Positions 9,911 through 17,673 of a stretch of 64,000 bases of DNA are shown here, in pieces. Under the pieces are notes generated by a model. The model was not told where the DNA came from and searched no databases. It worked only from the letters and a program-made list of their open reading frames with translations. A program made the position numbers and the translations under genes. Source of the DNA: Chitinophaga sp. Ak27 (lineage in GTDB: Bacteria; Bacteroidota; Bacteroidia; Chitinophagales; Chitinophagaceae); NCBI RefSeq assembly GCF_012726295.1, contig NZ_JABAOB010000011.1, positions 238,034 through 302,033 on the forward strand. The letters are read 5' to 3'. Every line of letters begins with the position of its first letter. Position 1 is the first letter of the stretch.

Positions 9911-10798
9911 TTAAATAAGTTTTGATAATGTATTAAATGACCGGGCCGTCAGCATAGTGTAAAATGCATCTGTAACGGAACTGCTGCCATGATCCACCAG
10001 GAATTTCGCCTGCTCCGGGGAAAGGTTTTCAGGATTTTCATCTACTGCATCAGGGTAAGGATTAGCCGGTGTACGATCCAGTGGAGCACAGAATTCTACA
10101 GAAAGCACATCGTCGTAACCAATCTCCCTCAACGTTGTTACAATCTTTTCCCAGTTGAGATGCCCCATTCCCGGCGCCATCCGGTTGTTGTCCGCCACAT
10201 GAAAGCCTACCAGTTTCCCTTTGGCTTTCCTGATGGAGGCAAACATATCTTCTTCCTCCATGTTCATGTGGAAAGTATCAAGGCAAACGCCACAGTTCGG
10301 CCCCACAGCTGCTGCCAGGGCCAACGCCTGTTCCGCCCTGTTGATGAAATAGGTTTCAAACCGGTTGATCGGCTCAATGCCTAACAATACGCCAGCAGCT
10401 TCGCTATAGCTGTAAACTTCTTTCAGTGCTTCTACCGCCCATTTCCATTCTTCTTCCGGTCTTCCGTCAGGCACAATTTTGCCAACGGTACCGGGTACCA
10501 CAGACACCATGTGACCATCGAGCTCCTTTACCATCCTGACTACGTCTTTTACATACTGTATAGACCGGGCGCGCTGGGCTTCCTCCCTGGCCAGCAGGTT
10601 GCGCTCGCCCAGCATCAGTGTTACAGATCCCCAACAGGACAGGCCATGATTTTTCATCAATTTTCTGATGTTTTGGGTATCATACTGCTCAGGATTGCCT
10701 GCAATTTCCAACCGGGTATATCCAATGCCGGCTACTCGCTGTATAGTTGTTTCAATCGTTTCGGACCTCATCCAATTGTGTATCGCTAATTCCATCAC
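9911..10798 (-). CDS. Sugar phosphate isomerase/epimerase-like TIM-barrel protein
   Basis: The protein has 295 residues and belongs to the xylose-isomerase-like TIM-barrel (AP endonuclease 2) superfamily. Motifs are GIGYTRLEIAG, a substrate-pocket Glu in LLGIEPINRFE, CGVCLDTFHMNMEE with metal-binding Asp and His, VGFHVADNNR and VLSVEFCAPLD. These residues usually bind a divalent metal and a ketose or similar compound. It is the first gene of the operon, divergent from the AraC regulator with 260 bases between them. Two adjacent ATG codons exist at the start; the first is used here. The substrate is not identifiable. Confidence 0.88.
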   Translation of the reverse strand: MMELAIHNWMRSETIETTIQRVAGIGYTRLEIAGNPEQYDTQNIRKLMKNHGLSCWGSVTLMLGERNLLAREEAQRARSIQYVKDVVRMVKELDGHMVSVVPGTVGKIVPDGRPEEEWKWAVEALKEVYSYSEAAGVLLGIEPINRFETYFINRAEQALALAAAVGPNCGVCLDTFHMNMEEEDMFASIRKAKGKLVGFHVADNNRMAPGMGHLNWEKIVTTLREIGYDDVLSVEFCAPLDRTPANPYPDAVDENPENLSPEQAKFLVDHGSSSVTDAFYTMLTARSFNTLSKLI

Positions 10799-11058
10799 GT
10801 GTCAGGTTTATAAGGTGATTTTAGAATGTATGCAGGTAATACGGCTGTTGAATGACCATTCTCCGGGAAGAACAGCTGACAGTACAGCGCTATCTGGTTG
10901 GATTCATAACGGAAATTTTTATAACTCACTGTTGTTCCACAAACTTATTCAGACTACCGTTGAAATAAAAGTACTTCATTTGCAGAATATTGATACTATA
11001 TTTACCATAATTCCAATTTCCACCGTTATAAAATAAATAGTGTACCAAAATCAACGTT

Positions 11059-11094
11059 ATGAAAGTTGCCTACCGACATATCTCTACTCCGGAG
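11059..11094 (+). repeat. Copy 1 of a duplicated 12-codon start segment
   Basis: Encodes MKVAYRHISTPE. It differs from copy 2 (11107-11142) at 8 of 36 bases. Every difference falls at a third codon position and none changes an amino acid. Confidence 0.9.
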
Positions 11095-12012
11095 AAAAGT
11101 ACAGCTATGAAAGTGGCTTACCGGCACATCTCAACCCCTGAAGATGCCAGCTTTGTAATCAAGGAATTTTGCCAGCCGCGGTTCACCAACACCTTTCACT
11201 TTCATCATGGGTATGAGTTGATCCTCATTGTAAAAAGTTCGGGGAAAGTATATGCGGGCAACAAAGTGATGAACTTTAGCGAGGGAGAAATTTATATGTT
11301 TGGTCCGGGCCTGGTGCATTGTTTTTGCAACGACAACACTCCTGCTGACGGCGGCGAAGCGCTGGCCCATGCCATTATCGTACAGTTTACAGAAGATTTC
11401 CTCGGCAAAGAATTTTTTGATAAGCTGGAGTTGAAGAAGATAAAAGAGTTGATGCAGCTCTCTGAGCATGGGCTGCAGTTCAGGAAAATACCTGCTTCTT
11501 TCAGCAACCTGTTTTTCCAGTTCCAGGCTAACCAACAAATGAAAAACCTTATTATACTGTTACATTTGCTGGACGAGCTGTCGCACCAGGGCCGTGAGCA
11601 CGTGGCATTATTAACAGAGGATCCGAAGAAAATACATTATAAAGATGTGGATTCGAAAAAGCTGACTGCCATATTTAAGTATGTATTGGAAAACTACCAT
11701 CAACAGGTAGACAGTAAGTCTGCCGCATCGCTGGCCTGTATGAGTGAAGCCGCGTTTTGTCGTTATTTCAAGAGAAGGACTAACAAAACCTTTTCTCAAT
11801 TTGTGAATGAAACAAGGATTAGCCACGCTACCAAATTGCTGATCGGCACCGATCATGGTATCGCGGATATCTGCTATGCATGCGGATTTGATAATATTTC
11901 GTATTTCAACCGGCAATTCAAAATTTACCAGGGCCAGTCACCCCGGGAATACCGTAAGGCATTTGAGGAAAGTAATGCGAGTGCACCGAGTTTCCGTTCC
12001 ACCGGAGAATGA
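11059..12012 (+). CDS. AraC-family transcriptional regulator with duplicated N-terminal start segment
   Basis: An N-terminal cupin-type sensor (FHFHHGYELILIVKSSGK, FGPGLVHCF) is followed by a C-terminal AraC double helix-turn-helix (residues of about 210-305: MSEAAFCRYFKRRTNK, IADICYACGFDNISYFNRQF). It should regulate the divergent sugar-acid operon at 3121-10798, since AraC regulators commonly act on neighbouring genes in response to a sugar ligand. The first 12 codons (MKVAYRHISTPE) are repeated 48 bases later, each copy starting with ATG. Either 11059 (317 aa) or 11107 (301 aa) could be the true start. A GGAG at 11091-11094 precedes the second ATG by 12 bases, and no such motif precedes the first. 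Confidence 0.9.
   Translation: MKVAYRHISTPEKSTAMKVAYRHISTPEDASFVIKEFCQPRFTNTFHFHHGYELILIVKSSGKVYAGNKVMNFSEGEIYMFGPGLVHCFCNDNTPADGGEALAHAIIVQFTEDFLGKEFFDKLELKKIKELMQLSEHGLQFRKIPASFSNLFFQFQANQQMKNLIILLHLLDELSHQGREHVALLTEDPKKIHYKDVDSKKLTAIFKYVLENYHQQVDSKSAASLACMSEAAFCRYFKRRTNKTFSQFVNETRISHATKLLIGTDHGIADICYACGFDNISYFNRQFKIYQGQSPREYRKAFEESNASAPSFRSTGE
11107..11142 (+). repeat. Copy 2 of a duplicated 12-codon start segment
   Basis: Encodes the same 12 residues as copy 1, 48 bases downstream, separated by four linker codons (KSTA). It continues directly into the conserved cupin domain, so this copy is probably the ancestral start. Confidence 0.9.
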
Positions 12013-12059
12013 TATGATGGACCAGCACATTATTTTGCTGCAAACTGCTGCCAAAATGA

Positions 12060-12545
12060 TTACTTTTTTTCAAGAGGCTCCCATAATTCGATCTTGTTGC
12101 CTTCTACATCCAGGATGTGAACGAACTTACCGTAATCGTATGTTTCTATATTGTCCAGCACCGTTACACCTTCTTCTTTCAGCGCTGCTACCAGGGCTTC
12201 GAGGTCATCTACCCGGTAATTGATCATAAAGTCCTTTGACGAAGGCTCAAAATATTTCGTCTTATCGGGGAAGGGGCTCCATAGCGTAGATCCTTTTTGG
12301 GTGGAGTCATCTGCCTGTCTCCATTCAAACTTTGCGCCGTACGCGTCCATGTTAAAACCGAGGTGGGTTTTATACCATTCCTTAATTTTTTCGGGGTCGT
12401 TGCATTTGAAAAAAATGCCTCCGATACCTGTTACTCGTTTCATTTTTTCCTGTTTTCCGGGTGACTTAGTCAAAACGGCATTGAACGCAAAGCCGGCGCT
12501 GAAAGAAGCGCCTAATGCCAGCACAATGACTGTTCCTTTTACCAT
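12060..12545 (-). CDS. VOC-family protein with N-terminal export or anchor segment
   Basis: A VOC fold occupies residues 35-160 (MKRVTGIGGIFFKCNDPEKI, INYRVDDLEALVAAL, HILDVEGNKIELWEP), which is typical of glyoxalase-like proteins. The reading frame begins 34 codons earlier with a hydrophobic stretch (VIVLALGASFSAGFAFNAVL) that looks like a signal peptide or anchor, unusual for this mostly cytosolic family. The alternative start at M35 would give a standard cytosolic VOC protein of 127 residues. It is convergent with the AraC gene and lies 42 bases after the hemerythrin gene on the same strand. The function is unknown. Confidence 0.8.
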   Translation of the reverse strand: MVKGTVIVLALGASFSAGFAFNAVLTKSPGKQEKMKRVTGIGGIFFKCNDPEKIKEWYKTHLGFNMDAYGAKFEWRQADDSTQKGSTLWSPFPDKTKYFEPSSKDFMINYRVDDLEALVAALKEEGVTVLDNIETYDYGKFVHILDVEGNKIELWEPLEKK

Positions 12546-12587
12546 AGGTAAATATTAACAATAATAATAAATAATGTTCTTTTCTTG

Positions 12588-13310
12588 TTATAATTCAGGC
12601 GTAAACCGGGCCAGATCGTAAATACCCAATTGCTTTTCAATGATTGCCACTTTATCTACAAATAATTCAAACCCATTTTCTCCGAATAGCTGGTGCTCCC
12701 GCTTTTCAAAATCTTCCCCCAGGCTGTCAAACTCATGTTTACTGATGATTCCCCTCAATGCCGGAAATAATACCGTATCCTCCCGTGCTTCATGTGGCCG
12801 GTACATACGTATAAAGTCAGTCAGCAAGTTATGAAGGGTTTGTTTATCGGTATCTGCCGTTAGCTGCGGTTGTTTGCCCAAATGCAGCAGCCGGTCGGTA
12901 ATCAGGCGACCCTGTTGATGCTGGGCTTTGAGCACCTGAACCAGATCCGTCAGCTGATGGGCTTTTTCAAAACGGGGAAATAAGAAATCTTCTTCCTGTT
13001 TCTCATGATATTCCTCTATAAAAGTACGGATAATGCCAGCTGCGCCGGTAATCATTTGGGGATTGATACTTTCATGAGCGGACAGCATTTGTAAAAAATG
13101 ATCGTACACCAGTAATACCCGGTTCAGGATGCCATGTTCACGCATCAGATCCTCCGGAGGACCTATCTCCTCTTCTTTATTCCCACAACCTGTTAATAGT
13201 CCCATTCCGATGATGCCACCAGCCACCGTTGCTTTCAGACTGTTTTCAATAAAATTTCGCCGGCTGTGCTGGGCCGCAAGATCACGCTCACCTTTAATTG
13301 GAGTTTTCAT
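12588..13310 (-). CDS. Hemerythrin HHE-domain lipoprotein with Tat-like signal
   Basis: The N-terminus has a twin-arginine-like motif (SRRNFIE) and a hydrophobic stretch ending at a lipobox (LLTGC), so it is probably a folded-exported lipoprotein. The rest is a four-helix hemerythrin-type bundle. Conserved metal-ligand motifs are LMREHGILNRVLL, FIEEYHEKQEEDFLFPRFE, LKAQHQQG and YRPHEAREDTVLFP, with the expected His and Glu residues. Hemerythrin domains bind a di-iron centre and sense or bind O2 or NO, or support iron-sulfur repair. The length of 240 residues fits. It flanks the stress island, divergent from the pfkB-type gene. Confidence 0.85.
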   Translation of the reverse strand: MKTPIKGERDLAAQHSRRNFIENSLKATVAGGIIGMGLLTGCGNKEEEIGPPEDLMREHGILNRVLLVYDHFLQMLSAHESINPQMITGAAGIIRTFIEEYHEKQEEDFLFPRFEKAHQLTDLVQVLKAQHQQGRLITDRLLHLGKQPQLTADTDKQTLHNLLTDFIRMYRPHEAREDTVLFPALRGIISKHEFDSLGEDFEKREHQLFGENGFELFVDKVAIIEKQLGIYDLARFTPEL

Positions 13311-13441
13311 AACATCTTCATTTATGTGAACAATAATAGATCCTGAAAGATGCTATCTATCCCACAAATTTCATACTACCAATCATTTGTAAGAGCCAGC
13401 CTGTTTCTGACGAAAATCAATATTACAGCTAACATTCGTCA

Positions 13442-13472
13442 TTGTGACCGGGAAAGGTAACAGGTACCTTTG
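13442..13472 (+). promoter_or_regulatory. Bacteroidota-type promoter with overlapping palindrome for the PfkB gene
   Basis: TTG at 13442-13444, a 20-base spacer and TACCTTTG at 13465-13472 match the known Bacteroidota promoter form (TTG, 19-21 bases, TAnnTTTG). A 19-base near-palindrome at 13453-13471 (AAAGGTA at one end, TACCTTT at the other, eight of nine pairs matching) overlaps the -7 box and could be an operator. The leader to the ATG at 13506 is A/T-rich and lacks a Shine-Dalgarno sequence. Confidence 0.65.
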
Positions 13473-13505
13473 AACAAGCAATATAAAATATTAAAATAAC
13501 AATAT

Positions 13506-14456
13506 ATGCCTGGAATTATCACCATTACATTAAATCCAGCTATCGATAAGAGCACGACTGTACAGAAGTTGGTGCCCGAACGAAAGCTGGCATGTACAGC
13601 GCCCACTTTCGAACCTGGGGGAGGCGGCGTTAATGTGGCCCGGGCCATTCAGAAATTAGGCGGAAACGCTAAAGCTATTTATCTGGCGGGAGGTCATACC
13701 GGCAAATTCTACGATTCACTTTTACAGGCCGAGGGCGTTTCCGCGATATCTGTTCCCATTGCAGGACATACGAGAGAGAACCTTATTGTAACTGATATGG
13801 GCAATCATGCGCAATACCGTTTGGACATGCCGGGACCTTGGGTAAATCCTGTTGAATGGCAACATTTGCTGGAAAAGATCCGGGAAATAGATGATGTTAA
13901 TTACATAGTAGCCAGTGGCAGCCTGGCTCCCGGGGTACCTGCTGATATATTTGCTTCCTTCAGTGCTATTGCTGCTATTAAAGGCGCCCGCTTTATTGTG
14001 GATACGTCCGGGGAAGCATTAAAACAATCATTGCGGGAGGGTGCTTACCTGGTAAAGCCCAATGTCCGGGAGCTGGCCGGCTTTGCCGGTGTGGAAACCC
14101 TTAGTCAAACGGGGATTATAGATGTGGCGAAGGAAATTATCAGCAAACACCGTTGCGAAGTGGTTGTAGTATCCATGGGCGAAACAGGCGCGATGCTGAT
14201 AACTGCCGAACTTTCAATAAAAATACCGGCGCCGGGCGTAACCCGTGTAAGTACCGTAGGAGCCGGCGATAGCATGCTGGCCGGCATTGTTTATAGTCTG
14301 TCTGCCGGTACAGACATTCTTGAAGCAGTGCAGTTTGGCGTTGCCTGCGGCACAGCTGCTACCTTAAATCCCGGCACTGCCTTATGTAAGAAAGAAGACG
14401 CACAAGTGCTTTTTGGAGAGGTATGCCAGCAACAATCATTTATGTTGAATGCCTGA
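13506..14456 (+). CDS. PfkB-family hexose kinase (1-phosphofructokinase/Pfk-2 type)
   Basis: This 316-residue ribokinase-fold kinase has both PfkB signatures. The glycine-rich substrate motif is GGGGVNVARAI (residues 38-48), and the C-terminal signature is STVGAGDSMLAG with catalytic Asp255. The N-terminal TITLNPAIDKS and KPNVRELAG motifs match 1-phosphofructokinase, tagatose-6-phosphate kinase and Pfk-2-like proteins, so a phosphorylated hexose is the likely substrate. The neighbouring universal stress genes suggest a role in stress or low-oxygen glycolysis, as for pfkB in the DosR regulon of mycobacteria. That role is inference from context. It is transcribed alone from the promoter at 13442 and ends at the hairpin at 14497. 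Confidence 0.9.
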   Translation: MPGIITITLNPAIDKSTTVQKLVPERKLACTAPTFEPGGGGVNVARAIQKLGGNAKAIYLAGGHTGKFYDSLLQAEGVSAISVPIAGHTRENLIVTDMGNHAQYRLDMPGPWVNPVEWQHLLEKIREIDDVNYIVASGSLAPGVPADIFASFSAIAAIKGARFIVDTSGEALKQSLREGAYLVKPNVRELAGFAGVETLSQTGIIDVAKEIISKHRCEVVVVSMGETGAMLITAELSIKIPAPGVTRVSTVGAGDSMLAGIVYSLSAGTDILEAVQFGVACGTAATLNPGTALCKKEDAQVLFGEVCQQQSFMLNA

Positions 14457-14496
14457 TTTCCCGCATAGGAAATTAAACCAGGCGACGATAAATAGT

Positions 14497-14526
14497 GATG
14501 GCCAGTAAAGCATTTTACTGGCCATC
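14497..14526. terminator. Bidirectional terminator hairpin
   Basis: A perfect 13-bp stem (GATGGCCAGTAAA with TTTACTGGCCATC) encloses a GCAT loop. It sits between the convergent PfkB and universal stress genes, so it can serve both. Confidence 0.75.
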
Positions 14527-14558
14527 TTGTTATGGGAATCAGGCAATTGTCGCCTTTT

Positions 14559-15365
14559 TTAAAGATGATCGACATACACAGGTACCTTATGTTCCTCCAT
14601 AATTTTATGTATAAAACTATGCTTAAAGAACCTCGACAATCCCGGCCTGTTGTAGGCCCCACATACCACAATGGGGTGTTTAATGTCGTCCAGCCAGGTG
14701 CCAAAATATTTCCTGGGATCGGCTTCCAGTACCTGGAATTCAAGATTACTAAAGTGATGACTGGCCAGTTCCTGTATTTTCTCGGTTTCCGGTAGCGGCC
14801 GGCCTCCTGTAGTACCATATACCAGTATGGCTTTCCGGTTGCACAACTGCGGGAAAAGATAAGTGAAACTTTTAATAGCATGTGCCGCTGACGGGCTACC
14901 ATCGTATGATAGAATGACGCTTTCGGGGAAGGTAAATTGCTCAGGAATAGCTATCACGGGGCATTCTGCAGCATGCAACGTGCCTCCTAAAAATTCATTA
15001 GTGCCATAAATACTAAGATCTCCGTAAAATTTCTCGTGTCCCAATAATAGCAGATCGGCAAACCTTGTTTCCAGTTTTAGCTCGGGCAGACCAAAGTCAG
15101 CCTGGTTGTTATGGATCCGGTGTTCAATTCCATATCTCAAGCACTGTTGTTTAAAAGTTGCAATGCTCTTTTCGATAGATGCCGCGGCATAGGTATCTAT
15201 CAATGGCATATAGGCAACGGCAAAAGTGATGTTCCTGCTCAGGTCCAGCTCTGGCAGGAAAACACCAGTGAGTAATATCGGCTCCTGTTCATTCATCTTC
15301 CTGGCGAACTCAAAAGCGCCTTCCGGGAAATTATCTCCGTCAATGGCGAGAAGTACCTTTTTCAT
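14559..15365 (-). CDS. Universal stress protein, two-domain type
   Basis: This 268-residue protein begins MKKVLLAIDGDNFPEGAFEF and has a second UspA-like half with VILSYDGSPSAAHAIKSFTYLF and VVCGAYNRPGLSRFFKHS. The second half retains ATP-binding-type glycine motifs. The reading frame extends 36 codons upstream, but that extension lies inside the neighbouring membrane-protein gene, and MKKVLLAIDG is the typical family start. The start overlaps the upstream gene by 26 bases, indicating translational coupling. Universal stress proteins accumulate under starvation, hypoxia or stationary phase; their biochemistry is often unclear. It is one of four such proteins in this island. Confidence 0.88.
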   Translation of the reverse strand: MKKVLLAIDGDNFPEGAFEFARKMNEQEPILLTGVFLPELDLSRNITFAVAYMPLIDTYAAASIEKSIATFKQQCLRYGIEHRIHNNQADFGLPELKLETRFADLLLLGHEKFYGDLSIYGTNEFLGGTLHAAECPVIAIPEQFTFPESVILSYDGSPSAAHAIKSFTYLFPQLCNRKAILVYGTTGGRPLPETEKIQELASHHFSNLEFQVLEADPRKYFGTWLDDIKHPIVVCGAYNRPGLSRFFKHSFIHKIMEEHKVPVYVDHL

Positions 15366-15870
15366 GAATAGAAATTTTTGGGTGGTGGTGATAGTTGATG
15401 TCGTGCCATACCGGATGGGCGGAGAGGCGTTTTTCTTTGAACAACAATATGATTGCAGCAGTGGCCAGCACAAGTGTAGATGGGAAAGCTGATCCTGCCC
15501 CCAGAGGGGCTATCGCCACCAGGAAAATGGTAGCGGCAGCCAGACCCAGCCTCAGCAATGCACCTTTACCTGCAATGAAAATCCCCGTTGCCAACTGGCA
15601 CACCGAAATAGACACGACAATAACAGTAATATTATTGCGAAAGGCACCGTAAATGAACTGTTCATACACCGGCGAAACGGTCATAGCACCATATACCATA
15701 AAAAGCTCCGGCGAGCGGATGGCCATAAAAGCATTAAAAACAGCAGCTCCAACAAAGATCAGCACCATCAGGAAACGGGCCAGCAGCGGCGCAAAAATAG
15801 CGGCGATCAACATGATTAAACCAACCGTATTGGATAGCATGTAAGCAAAAGAAAAGATATTGGCATGCAT
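15340..15870 (-). CDS. Small integral membrane protein, unknown function
   Basis: It has 176 residues with about four hydrophobic helices (VGLIMLIAAIFAPLLARFLM, LIFVGAAVFNAFMAI, ITVIVVSISVCQLATGIFI, LAAATIFLVAIAPLG). The C-terminus is cytoplasmic-looking and His-rich (HPVWHDINYHHHPK), which might bind metal. The four-helix pattern loosely recalls DoxX-like proteins, but no signature is convincing. Its 3' end overlaps the universal stress gene by 26 bases, so the two form an operon. The region upstream holds the GGTCATAT cluster described separately. Confidence 0.7.
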   Translation of the reverse strand: MHANIFSFAYMLSNTVGLIMLIAAIFAPLLARFLMVLIFVGAAVFNAFMAIRSPELFMVYGAMTVSPVYEQFIYGAFRNNITVIVVSISVCQLATGIFIAGKGALLRLGLAAATIFLVAIAPLGAGSAFPSTLVLATAAIILLFKEKRLSAHPVWHDINYHHHPKISIHEKGTSRH

Positions 15871-16215
15871 CGTATCAGGTATTTAAAGGTGTGGAAGAAG
15901 TAATTATTTTCTGAATCTAAAACTAAGCTGGTAACTGTTCCGGACAAATGATGGCGGTCATATCTGCGCTTGATTCCTGTCACTGTCCCCGTGATGACGA
16001 TAATCAGGTAGGACGCTAATGAGGGTCATATATCGTTTCTTGGCACAGCACTACTTTTGAATTAAAAAATTACCTGGGGATAGATAATCAGCTCAGGCAT
16101 AAGCTGTCAACAGAAATATTGTCGCAGAAACTATTGGAAGTTATGACCATAAACAGTAAGAATACTGATTTCGGTCATATACGATGGCTTTGTTTGGCAA
16201 TACCTTAGCCCTTTA
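15871..16215. other. Intergenic region between divergent genes, no gene seen
   Basis: No plausible reading frame was found. It must hold the promoters of both flanking genes. Its main feature is a set of repeated GGTCATAT motifs. Confidence 0.6.
15956..16180. promoter_or_regulatory. Cluster of three GGTCATAT motifs plus one inverted half-site
   Basis: GGTCATAT occurs at 15956-15963, 16024-16031 and 16173-16180, with the complement ATGACC at 16143-16148. An eight-base word is not expected three times in 345 bases by chance. TGTCATAT also occurs upstream of the LOG-kinase-regulator operon at 20124-20131. The sites could bind a regulator of the island, such as the receiver-Crp hybrid, but this is inference. 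Confidence 0.4.
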
Positions 16216-16608
16216 ATGTTAAATATCAGACAAATGCATGATAATCTGAATGGCCATTTTTTACAGCAGGAATCCTGGAAGTATATTTTAAGGGTGGTAG
16301 AAGACGAAACCATTTTTTTCAAAACCAAGCTGTCCAGGGTGCTCGCTAATGACCTGGAAAAAAGCCACCTGAACGATCTGGAAATTTTCCAGCACCGGTT
16401 TCTAATGATGGATGAACAGGTTGTGCTGCTTCGGCACGAAGTACGAGAATTACAGGAAATTATACAACAGCAGGCTGTAGCCACTCCCCTGCCGGCAAGC
16501 ATTATCACGCAGCAACAGGGGGTAGCGCTAAAAATAGAGCGCCTGCAACAAAGCTTTAACGAACTGGCATCAGATTTCAGCAGTTACCTGCATCAATCAT
16601 TTACTTAG
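16216..16608 (+). CDS. Small coiled-coil protein, unknown function
   Basis: This 130-residue protein is predicted to be almost all helical, with heptad-like stretches (LLRHEVRELQEIIQQQ, ALKIERLQQSFNELASDF). No signal peptide, membrane helix or enzyme motif is visible. An internal ATG at codon 7 (MHDNLNGHF) is an alternative start. It ends two bases before the stop of the convergent receiver-Crp gene. Its position among universal stress and signalling genes suggests a stress role or an interaction with the neighbouring sensor system, which is only a guess. Confidence 0.7.
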   Translation: MLNIRQMHDNLNGHFLQQESWKYILRVVEDETIFFKTKLSRVLANDLEKSHLNDLEIFQHRFLMMDEQVVLLRHEVRELQEIIQQQAVATPLPASIITQQQGVALKIERLQQSFNELASDFSSYLHQSFT

Positions 16609-16610
16609 GC

Positions 16611-17669
16611 TTAATACAGCAAATTGACCAGTTTCTTTTCATCCAGGATAATGACGGAGCCTTCCTTAATATCTATCAGCTGCTCATCACGGAAATCGCT
16701 TAAAGTACGTATCAATGATTCTGTAGCAGTACCTGCGATATTGGCCAGGTTCTCCCGGCTTATTTTCACGATAAAAGGAGGTTCGTTCTTAGGGTTGTAT
16801 TTCCTGTGAAGATTAATGATGGCCTCTGCAACCTTTTTCCGGAGGGAGTTATATGCCAGTCCCAGTAATTGCTGTTCCCTGGAAGCTATATTCTTCGCCA
16901 GCATGCGGATAAATTGCAGGGCTACTTCATAGTTATTATGGAGTAATTCTTCAAAGTCCTTCAAAGGAATAACTGCAATCTCGGTTTCCTCCATAGCCAC
17001 GGCGGTATCTTTGTAAACCGATCCTTCCAGTAAGGCCGTATATCCCAAAAAGTCGCCGTCACCATAAATTTCAGTGACCAACTCTTTACCCAGATCATTG
17101 GTTTTGCAGGTTTTGACTTTACCTTTCTGAACAAAAAATAGCTTGGAGGGATGATTGCCTTCGGTATAGATGACTTGTTTTTTCTTGTATTTATCAATAT
17201 TCCGGCCTTCAGCCAGCGCTTTCAAGGAATCCTTGCCGGTTGCCTCGTACATTAACTTGTTAAGGCCCTGAAGATTTGGAGAGAATTGCTGATTCCGGAT
17301 TGCCGCTTTTCTAAGCCTGTTGGCTACAGCATCCCATAGCTCTGTTCCCGTAAATGGTTTGGTAATATAATCGTCTGCCCCCATTCCCATACCTTTCCTG
17401 AAATCTGCCCGCTCGGTTTTTGCCGTCAGGAAAATGAATGGCGTATCTTTTACTTCTTCGTGCTGCTGCATGAGGTGTAAAACGCCAAAACCATCCAGTA
17501 CCGGCATCATAATATCGCATATGATTAAATCGGGGTGATGTTGCAAGATCATTTCCACCCCAGTTTTACCATTATTCGCAGTTAATACGCTATACCCGGC
17601 AATAGCCAGGATATCTACGGTGTTCTCTCGTAATTCGTCATTGTCTTCAATAAGCAATATTCTTTTCAT
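16611..17669 (-). CDS. Hybrid response regulator: receiver, cyclic-nucleotide-binding-like and Crp HTH domains
   Basis: Residues 1-120 are a CheY-like receiver with acidic pocket IEDNDEL, phospho-acceptor Asp52 (LIICDIMMPVLDG), the conserved Thr/Ala in FIFLTAKTERA and Lys in YITKPF. Residues of about 150-270 form a cNMP-binding-like beta-roll (VIYTEGNHPSKLFFVQKGKV, GDGDFLGYTALLEG). A Crp-type winged helix follows (SRENLANIAGTATESLIRTL). The protein thus joins phosphorelay input to a Crp/Fnr-type output on DNA. It is four bases downstream of the histidine kinase gene, its probable partner. Likely targets are the stress genes around it. Confidence 0.92.
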   Translation of the reverse strand: MKRILLIEDNDELRENTVDILAIAGYSVLTANNGKTGVEMILQHHPDLIICDIMMPVLDGFGVLHLMQQHEEVKDTPFIFLTAKTERADFRKGMGMGADDYITKPFTGTELWDAVANRLRKAAIRNQQFSPNLQGLNKLMYEATGKDSLKALAEGRNIDKYKKKQVIYTEGNHPSKLFFVQKGKVKTCKTNDLGKELVTEIYGDGDFLGYTALLEGSVYKDTAVAMEETEIAVIPLKDFEELLHNNYEVALQFIRMLAKNIASREQQLLGLAYNSLRKKVAEAIINLHRKYNPKNEPPFIVKISRENLANIAGTATESLIRTLSDFRDEQLIDIKEGSVIILDEKKLVNLLY

Positions 17670-17673
17670 GCTA

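Noticed and set aside
15229..15473. N-terminal extension of the universal stress protein at 14559
   Set aside because: The extra 36 codons fall inside the membrane-protein gene, and the family start MKKVLLAIDG is internal.
16052..16059. TACTTTTG box upstream of the coiled-coil gene
   Set aside because: The nearest TTG is nine bases away and the site is over 150 bases from the start, so it is not convincing as a promoter.
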